Shown: piece by piece, positions 56,560-64,000 of the stretch | Layout of the letters: each line of letters opens with the position of its first letter | Position numbering within the stretch: position 1 is the first letter of the stretch | From: Burkholderiales bacterium | GTDB taxonomy: Bacteria > Pseudomonadota > Gammaproteobacteria > Burkholderiales > Burkholderiaceae_C | Length of the DNA: 64,000 bases | NCBI GenBank assembly: GCA_029268225.1 | Contig: JAJUGJ010000010.1 | Span: 1-64,000 of the forward strand | Direction: 5' to 3' | Made by a program: the position numbers and the translations under genes | Notes under the pieces: generated by a model | Told to the model about the DNA's origin: nothing | The model's database searches: none | What the model saw: only the letters and a program-made list of their open reading frames with translations

Positions 56560-57000
56560 ATGACCGATTCGTCCAACGGGACTTCATCGCAAGGGCGAGG
56601 GCTGGGCGCTTCACTGCAAGGTTTGATGGCCACGTTGCTGGCCATCTTGCACACGCGGCTGGAGTTGCTCGCCACCGAAATCGAGGAAGAGAAGCGGCGC
56701 GTTCTGGCCACGGTGGCGTGGGGCGCGGTGGCTGTCTTGGTCGGTTGCTTTACTTTGGCTTTCGCCGCGGTGTTCATCACCGTGCTGTTTTGGGACAGCC
56801 ACCGGCTCTGGGTGCTGGGCATGATGACCTTGGCGTTTGGCGCGATCAGCGCTTGGGCGATGCACCGGGTCAAGACGCTGATGCGGGAGTCTGGCGAGAT
56901 GTTGTCCGCCACGCTGGCGGAGTTGGATGCAGATCGGCGAGCATTGATGCCGACGCCTGCGGTTGATGCCGCTCCTTCTAGCGCGAAGGAGCCGTCGTGA
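56560..57000 (+). CDS. YqjE-like phage-holin-family membrane protein
   Basis: 146 residues of the Phage_holin_3_6 (YqjE) type: hydrophilic N-terminus, two membrane segments (about 49-76 and 84-103) separated by a short loop, and a charged C-terminal helix with Pro/Ala tail. Despite the family name it is a chromosomal housekeeping-type membrane protein usually next to DUF883 genes. Its stop overlaps the next gene (GTGA). Confidence 0.85.
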   Translation: MTDSSNGTSSQGRGLGASLQGLMATLLAILHTRLELLATEIEEEKRRVLATVAWGAVAVLVGCFTLAFAAVFITVLFWDSHRLWVLGMMTLAFGAISAWAMHRVKTLMRESGEMLSATLAELDADRRALMPTPAVDAAPSSAKEPS

Positions 57001-57326
57001 GCCGGTCATCACATGACGATCTGCGCTTGCGCAAGCTGATGTTGCAGCAGCGCAGCGCGGTGCAGCGGCAGATCCTGGGGATTCAGTCGCGGCGGTTGCT
57101 GGCCCCGGTCGTGCAAACGGTGGGGCGTGTGAAGGCCGGCGGGCAATGGGTGCGGGAGCATCCTGCCTTGGTGGCGGGTTTGGCGGCGGTGCTGGTGGCG
57201 TGGCGACCGAAGGCCGTGTTGGGCTTGGCGGCTCGCTCGCTGGGGCTGTGGTCGACCGTGCGGCGGGTGTTGCCCGTGGCGGTCCGTTTGTGGGCCCAGT
57301 GGCAGCAGCGTTCGAGCCAGCGCTGA
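56997..57326 (+). CDS. YqjK-like family protein
   Basis: 109-residue basic protein with an N-terminal Arg-rich helix (DDLRLRKLMLQQRSAVQRQI) and one weak hydrophobic segment (VREHPALVAGLAAVLVAWRP). Third gene of the DUF883-YqjE-YqjK trio; start GTG overlaps the yqjE stop. Function unknown. Identity rests more on context than on strong motifs. Confidence 0.75.
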   Translation: MSRSSHDDLRLRKLMLQQRSAVQRQILGIQSRRLLAPVVQTVGRVKAGGQWVREHPALVAGLAAVLVAWRPKAVLGLAARSLGLWSTVRRVLPVAVRLWAQWQQRSSQR

Positions 57327-57386
57327 GATACAGCCGATGCTGACCGGCGCGTCGGCTCAAGGTATTCGCAAGAAGGAGTGCGTGCG

Positions 57387-58751
57387 ATGCACATGACGTT
57401 CTATGGCGCGACCAACACGGTCACGGGTTCCCGGACGCTGGTGGAGGTGGCTGGCAAGCGCTTGCTGGTGGATTGCGGACTGTTCCAGGGCTTCAAGGCA
57501 CTGCGTGAGCGCAATTGGGACGAGTTGCCGTTTGATCCTCGCAGTCTGGACGCGGTGTTGCTGACCCACGCACACATTGATCACAGCGGTGCTTTGCCCT
57601 TGCTGATGCGCAACGGCTTCAAGGGACCGGTCTGGACGACGTCGGCGTCGGCGGATTTGTGCGAAATCCTCTTGATGGACACGGCCCATTTGCAAGAGGA
57701 AGAGGCACGTTATCGCAATCGACACAAGGCCACGCGACATGAGCCGGCCGAGCCCTTGTACACGGTGCGCGATGCGCAACTATGCCTGTCGCATCTGAAG
57801 CGGGTACCGCAAGGCGGGGTCATTGAAATGGGCGACGATGTGCGCGTGAGGTTCACGCGGGCGGGTCACATCCTGGGCGCGTCCAGTGTCCACATCGAGC
57901 ATCGCGGCAAGTCGGTTCTTTTCTCAGGGGACTTGGGGCGCGATGACGACTTGGTCATGTACCCCCCGGACACCGGTCAACAAGCGGATTGGGTGGTGGT
58001 GGAGTCCACCTACGGCGACCGCTTGCACCCGGCCACCGATGCGATCGACAAATTGGGTGACATCATTCGTCGCACGGCGGCACGTGGCGGCGTGGTGTTG
58101 ATCCCCGCGTTTGCAGTGGGGCGATCTCAAGGCCTGATGTACGCGCTGTATCGGCTCAAGCAGGCTCGTGCGATTCCGGACCTGCCCATCGTGCTCGACA
58201 GCCCGATGGCGATTTCGGCCACCGAGGTGTACGACCGCCATCACGAGGAGCATCGCCTCACGCCCGAGGAGGTCCAAGGCATCCGTGACATGACGCGCTT
58301 TGTGCGCACGGTGGACGAGTCCAAGGCCGTGTTGAGGCAGCGCTACCCGATGGTCATCATCGCTGGCAGTGGCATGGTTACGGGTGGTCGCATCTTGCAT
58401 CACCTGGCTTATTACGGTCAGCACTCGCGCAACACGGTGGTGTTGAGTGGTTTCCAGGCGGGTGGCACGCGCGGCGCGGCCCTGGCGGCCGGTGCCACAT
58501 CGCTCAAGATGTTTGGCGAGTACGTGCCCATCAGGGCAGAAGTGGCGCAGATTGAAGGCTTGTCGGCGCACGCGGACCAGGCGGACTTGCTCCGCTGGTT
58601 GGGCGCCTTGGGCAAGAAGCCCGAGCAGGTTTTCGTCACGCACGGTGAGCCCCAATCGGCCGACACCTTGCGATTGCAGATCAAGGAAAAGCTGGGCTGG
58701 AAAGCACGGGTGCCCGATTACCGTGAAACGTTCAAGCTGGACGAGACTTGA
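57387..58751 (+). CDS. Metallo-beta-lactamase-fold RNA-processing-type hydrolase (RNA specificity domain)
   Basis: 454 residues of the beta-CASP MBL family (CPSF-like). Metal motif THAHIDHSGALP (HxHxDH), further ligands RAGHILGASSVHIEH and FSGDLGRDDD, beta-CASP region (GGVVLIPAFAVGRSQGLMYAL) and C-terminal RMMBL motif (EGLSAHADQADLL). Family members are ribonucleases; some bacterial ones remain uncharacterised. ATG 57387 is eight bases after AAGGAG; GTG 57378 and ATG 57393 are alternatives. Last of the stress cluster. Confidence 0.9.
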   Translation: MHMTFYGATNTVTGSRTLVEVAGKRLLVDCGLFQGFKALRERNWDELPFDPRSLDAVLLTHAHIDHSGALPLLMRNGFKGPVWTTSASADLCEILLMDTAHLQEEEARYRNRHKATRHEPAEPLYTVRDAQLCLSHLKRVPQGGVIEMGDDVRVRFTRAGHILGASSVHIEHRGKSVLFSGDLGRDDDLVMYPPDTGQQADWVVVESTYGDRLHPATDAIDKLGDIIRRTAARGGVVLIPAFAVGRSQGLMYALYRLKQARAIPDLPIVLDSPMAISATEVYDRHHEEHRLTPEEVQGIRDMTRFVRTVDESKAVLRQRYPMVIIAGSGMVTGGRILHHLAYYGQHSRNTVVLSGFQAGGTRGAALAAGATSLKMFGEYVPIRAEVAQIEGLSAHADQADLLRWLGALGKKPEQVFVTHGEPQSADTLRLQIKEKLGWKARVPDYRETFKLDET

Positions 58752-58779
58752 CCTGACGCAAGACCTTGCTGGCGTCAGG
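58752..58779 (+). terminator. Weak hairpin after the MBL hydrolase gene
   Basis: Eight-base arms CCTGACGC / GCGTCAGG with a 12-base loop, immediately after the stop codon, without a T-run. Confidence 0.4.
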
Positions 58780-58818
58780 CGACTACCTTCGGGTTCCTGT
58801 TTGTGATGGAACCCGACC

Positions 58819-60072
58819 ATGTCTGCCAATCTTGCCGAGCCTCTCACCCTGACTTCTGCTTACATGGACGAGGCCTTGGCCGCTCAGTTGAGCGACAGTG
58901 GGCTGAAGTCCATGACGCTGGGTGGGCGTGAGTTGCTGCCCATCGTGCAAGGCGGCATGGGTGTGGGCGTGTCGGCGCACCGCTTGGCGGGCACCGTGGC
59001 AGCCATGGGTGGCGTGGGCACCTTGTCGGCGGTCGATGCGCGCCGGCACCATCCTGATTTGATGGCTCGCACCGAAGGGCTGTCCAGCCGTATTGGTCAA
59101 GACGAAGACACCCGTCGTCAGGTTGACGCCGCCAACCGCGAGGCTGTGGCGCGCGAGATCCGTGCGGCGCGCGATGAATCGCAGGGGCGGGGGCTGATTG
59201 CCATGAACGTGATGCGGGCCGTCAGCGATTACGCAGGCTATGTGACCGCCTCGCTGGAGGCCGGTGTCGATGCGGTCGTGGTGGGGGCGGGCCTGCCGCT
59301 GGACCTGCCGGACCTGGCGCAAGATCACCCGAATGCGCTGCTGATTCCCATTTTGTCGGACGCTCGTGGCGTGCAACTCATTGTCAAGAAGTGGGAGCGT
59401 AAGAAGCGCTTGCCCGATGCCATCGTGATCGAGCATCCACGTTTGGCAGGGGGGCATCTGGGCGCGGCCAAGATCGCCGACCTGAACGATCCACGCTTTG
59501 ACTTCGAGCGGGTGATTCCCGAGTCGCTGGCCTTTCTGCGTTCGGCCGGCATCGAGAAAGAGATCCCGCTGATTGCGGCGGGTGGCATTCGCTCTCATGC
59601 CGACATTCAGCGCGTGCAGTCGCTGGGTGCCGCTGGCGTGCAGTTGGGGACACCCTTTGCAGTGACCGAAGAGGGCGATGCTCATCCTGAGTTCAAGCGC
59701 GTGCTGGCCGAAGCGCGCGACGAGGACATGGTGGAGTTCACCAGCGTGGCCGGTTTGCCTGCGCGTGCGGTGGCCACGCCCTGGCTCAAGGCCTATCTGA
59801 AGATCGAGGACCGCTTGCAGGCCGTGGTGCACGCCAAGAACCGCTGCACCAAGGCGTTTGACTGCCTGGCGCAGTGTGGCCTGCGCGATGGCCTGGCCGG
59901 TTGGGGGCAGTTCTGCATCGACAACCAGCTGGCCGCTGCCCTGCGTGGTGACCTGAAAAAGGGCTTGTTCTTCCGTGGCGTGGGCGAGTTGCCCTTCGGG
60001 TCGCAAATCCGCTCGGTGCGCGAACTGATGGAGCGTCTGCTGACCCGTTCGGTGGCTTTGCGCGCGGTCTGA
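58819..60072 (+). CDS. Nitronate monooxygenase / NAD(P)H-dependent flavin oxidoreductase with Cys-rich C-terminus
   Basis: 417 residues, TIM-barrel FMN enzyme of the NMO/2-nitropropane dioxygenase family. FMN-binding features: PIVQGGMGVGVSAHRLAG, AMNVMRAVSDYAGYV, GVDAVVVGAGLPLDLP, IVIEHPRLAGGHLG (with the catalytic His candidate), IPLIAAGGIRSHADIQ and LGAAGVQLGTPFAVTEE. The C-terminal ~70 residues carry four cysteines (CTKAFDCLAQCGLRDG and QFC), C-x5-C-x3-C then x13-C, which is not typical of classical NMOs and might bind an Fe-S cluster. ATG 58819. Precedes the UvrD gene by 46 bases. Confidence 0.85.
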   Translation: MSANLAEPLTLTSAYMDEALAAQLSDSGLKSMTLGGRELLPIVQGGMGVGVSAHRLAGTVAAMGGVGTLSAVDARRHHPDLMARTEGLSSRIGQDEDTRRQVDAANREAVAREIRAARDESQGRGLIAMNVMRAVSDYAGYVTASLEAGVDAVVVGAGLPLDLPDLAQDHPNALLIPILSDARGVQLIVKKWERKKRLPDAIVIEHPRLAGGHLGAAKIADLNDPRFDFERVIPESLAFLRSAGIEKEIPLIAAGGIRSHADIQRVQSLGAAGVQLGTPFAVTEEGDAHPEFKRVLAEARDEDMVEFTSVAGLPARAVATPWLKAYLKIEDRLQAVVHAKNRCTKAFDCLAQCGLRDGLAGWGQFCIDNQLAAALRGDLKKGLFFRGVGELPFGSQIRSVRELMERLLTRSVALRAV

Positions 60073-60118
60073 TCACGACCGGGGCACGAGGTAGCGGCCG
60101 GGCGCCTAAAATTCCCGG

Positions 60119-62620
<2,502 letters not shown>

Positions 62621-62679
62621 CGGTCAGGGCCTGGTGCGCCGAGGTGTCCAGGCTATCCCGCGTCGCGGTCTCCGAAGGC

Positions 62680-63309
62680 TTACACCAAGCCGTTGCGGAT
62701 CGCGTACACCGTGAGCTCGGAGTTGTTGGTCAGACCCAGCTTCTCCAGCACCCGAGCCCGGTAAACGCTCACCGTCTTCGGGCTGAGCAACAACTGTTCG
62801 GCAATGTCTGACAGACGCTTGCCTGAGGCAATCATCACCAGCGTCTGCAACTCGCGGTCGGACAGTTTCTGGTGCGCGTCTTCCTGCGTGGGTGTGGTCA
62901 GATTGTCGACCAACATCTGCGCCATCTCGGGTGTCACATACTTCTTGCCCTGCGCCACGGTGCGCACAGCCGCCACGATCTGGGCGGCATCGCTGCCCTT
63001 GTTCAGGTAGCCCGAGGCGCCGGCCTTCAGCGCGCGCATCGCGTACTGGTCTTCGGGATACATCGACACCACCAGCACCCGCAACGTGCTGCCTTCTTCC
63101 TTGAGCACGTGAAGCACATCCAAGCCGCTGCGGCCGGGCAGGTTGATGTCCAGTACCAGCACGTCGCAGGACTTGTCGCGCAGCAGGGCACGCAATTCGC
63201 CATAGTCACCGGCTTCGCCGACCACCTCGATGTCTTCCGAGTCGGACAGCGTGTCGCGGATCCCGCGGCGGATCAGGGCATGGTCGTCGCAGAGAATGAC
63301 TTTGATCAT
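62680..63309 (-). CDS. NarL/FixJ-type response regulator
   Basis: 209 residues. Receiver with acidic pocket CDDH, phospho-acceptor Asp 54 in VLVLDINLPGRSGLDVL, and Lys in GYLNKGSDAAQIV; C-terminal LuxR-type HTH (about 143-205) with LSDRELQTLVMIASGKRLSDIAEQLLLSPKTVSVYRARVLEKLGL. Start ATG 63309 overlaps the kinase stop (ATGA), so the pair is translationally coupled. Likely targets unknown; the GacA/UvrY-like length is noted but the HTH sequence is more NarL-like. Confidence 0.93.
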   Translation of the reverse strand: MIKVILCDDHALIRRGIRDTLSDSEDIEVVGEAGDYGELRALLRDKSCDVLVLDINLPGRSGLDVLHVLKEEGSTLRVLVVSMYPEDQYAMRALKAGASGYLNKGSDAAQIVAAVRTVAQGKKYVTPEMAQMLVDNLTTPTQEDAHQKLSDRELQTLVMIASGKRLSDIAEQLLLSPKTVSVYRARVLEKLGLTNNSELTVYAIRNGLV

Positions 63310-64000
63310 AGATTGCCCCATGTCGTGGGGTCGTCGTGGTCGTTGTCCATCATGCCAGTGTCGTCGGGCAAGCCGGTGAGCAGGGCGTCGATGAAGCCAT
63401 TTTCATCGCCAGACAAGGGCACCGACAGAATCAGGCTGGTGCCTTGGGGGTTGCTGCTGATGTCCACCCAGCCGCCGACCGTCTCGGCGCGTTCGTGCAG
63501 GCCTCGGATGCCGAAAGAGCGTGCCTTGGCCAGATCTTCGCTGTTCAAGCCGCGGCCATTGTCGGTCACCTCAATGGACAGCACACCGCCGGCCTGCGTC
63601 AGGTCCACGCTGACCTTGCTGGCCTGAGCGTGTTTGGACACATTGGTGAGGGCCTCCTGGGCAAAACGGTAGGCCACCAAGGGCACCCCCGAAGCCAGAT
63701 CCGGTTTTTCGTGGCTGGCGCGGAAGGTGGTCTCGATGCCCGTGCGCTTAGCGAAACGATCGGCCATCCACTGAAGGGCCGGCACCAGACCTTGCTCCAG
63801 GATGGCGGGGCGCAGGTTGTGCATGATGCGCTGGCTGGCCTCGTGCGCGTGGCCCACGGTTTCCAATGCGCGCCGCGCGCGCTCGGCCACCTGCGGGTTC
63901 TCCGCGTGTCGCACGATCCACTCAAGGTCAAACTTCACCGCCGTCATCGCCCCGCCCACATCGTCGTGGATCTCACGGGCGATGGCCGCCCGCTCTTGCT
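63306..64000 (-). CDS. Sensor histidine kinase, C-terminal part (5' end beyond window)
   Basis: The frame is open to the window edge, so only about 231 C-terminal residues are present. HisKA_3-type dimerisation region: H-box REIHDDVGGAMTAVKFDLEW with the phospho-acceptor His codon at 63966-63968. HATPase_c: ALTNVSKHAQASKV (N-box), VTDNGRGLNSEDL, FGIRGLHERAETVGG and SNPQGTSLILSVPL. NarL-partner kinase family. Ends by overlapping the regulator gene. The sensor domain lies outside the window. Confidence 0.92.
   Translation of the reverse strand, partial: QERAAIAREIHDDVGGAMTAVKFDLEWIVRHAENPQVAERARRALETVGHAHEASQRIMHNLRPAILEQGLVPALQWMADRFAKRTGIETTFRASHEKPDLASGVPLVAYRFAQEALTNVSKHAQASKVSVDLTQAGGVLSIEVTDNGRGLNSEDLAKARSFGIRGLHERAETVGGWVDISSNPQGTSLILSVPLSGDENGFIDALLTGLPDDTGMMDNDHDDPTTWGNL

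Noticed and set aside
56560..57000. Holin-family gene considered as prophage remnant
   Set aside because: It belongs to the YqjE group, lies in the usual DUF883-YqjE-YqjK order and no other phage gene is nearby.

Overview
The window is a G+C-rich chromosomal segment of a betaproteobacterium, most likely Burkholderiales in the Comamonadaceae / Leptothrix-Rubrivivax-Aquabacterium neighbourhood. The evidence is a cluster of Comamonadaceae-type 16-strand porins, a Burkholderiales-type ArgG core, the ribF-ileS-lspA order, the mrcA / pilMNOPQ-aroK arrangement and the PA0069-type radical SAM gene. No phage, insertion sequence, plasmid function or CRISPR array was seen. The window is mostly core genome.

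Region by region: 1-1580 is the 3' part of dnaE. 1672-7182 is a leftward four-gene operon (acyl-CoA ligase, DUF485 protein, ActP-type symporter, acyl-CoA dehydrogenase) for uptake and activation of a carboxylate. Divergent from it, 7402-14035 holds a hybrid histidine kinase, an OmpR-type regulator, a DUF4394 lipoprotein, a periplasmic cupredoxin and a membrane GGDEF-EAL protein, the last two translationally coupled. 14091 starts a PA0069-type radical SAM gene under a perfect LexA box. 15312-23684 holds argG (with unusual Lys/Ala/Pro tails at both ends), ppnP, murB, yajQ, a retropepsin-like protease, rsuA, a second GGDEF-EAL protein and ribF; ribF-ileS-lspA follows to 27169. 27260-31646 has a class V aminotransferase, a DUF2189 membrane protein, a rhomboid protease, tRNA-Leu(CAA), cysM and tusA; ruvB is at 31673-32767.

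32993-39336 is an array of five porin paralogues, three rightward and two leftward, meeting at back-to-back terminators. 39540-40966 is lptM-lysA, divergent from cyaY. mrcA (PBP1A) lies divergent to pilMNOPQ (44016-49140). A large Ig-like lipoprotein gene sits between pilQ and aroK, and aroB is absent after aroK. galU and valS run leftward to 55507. 55752-58751 is a stress-type cluster (universal stress protein, DUF883/YqjD, YqjE, YqjK, MBL-RNase-like hydrolase). A nitronate monooxygenase, a UvrD-family helicase and a NarL-type two-component system (kinase cut by the window end) finish the window.

The most interesting items are: the coupled cupredoxin plus c-di-GMP enzyme unit next to a two-component system; the SOS-controlled radical SAM gene; the histone-H1-like tails on ArgG; the Ig-like lipoprotein embedded in the type IV pilus-shikimate locus; and the porin array with a cysteine-bearing member and a Pho-box-like element. 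All functional statements come from reading protein sequence and context; no database search was possible.
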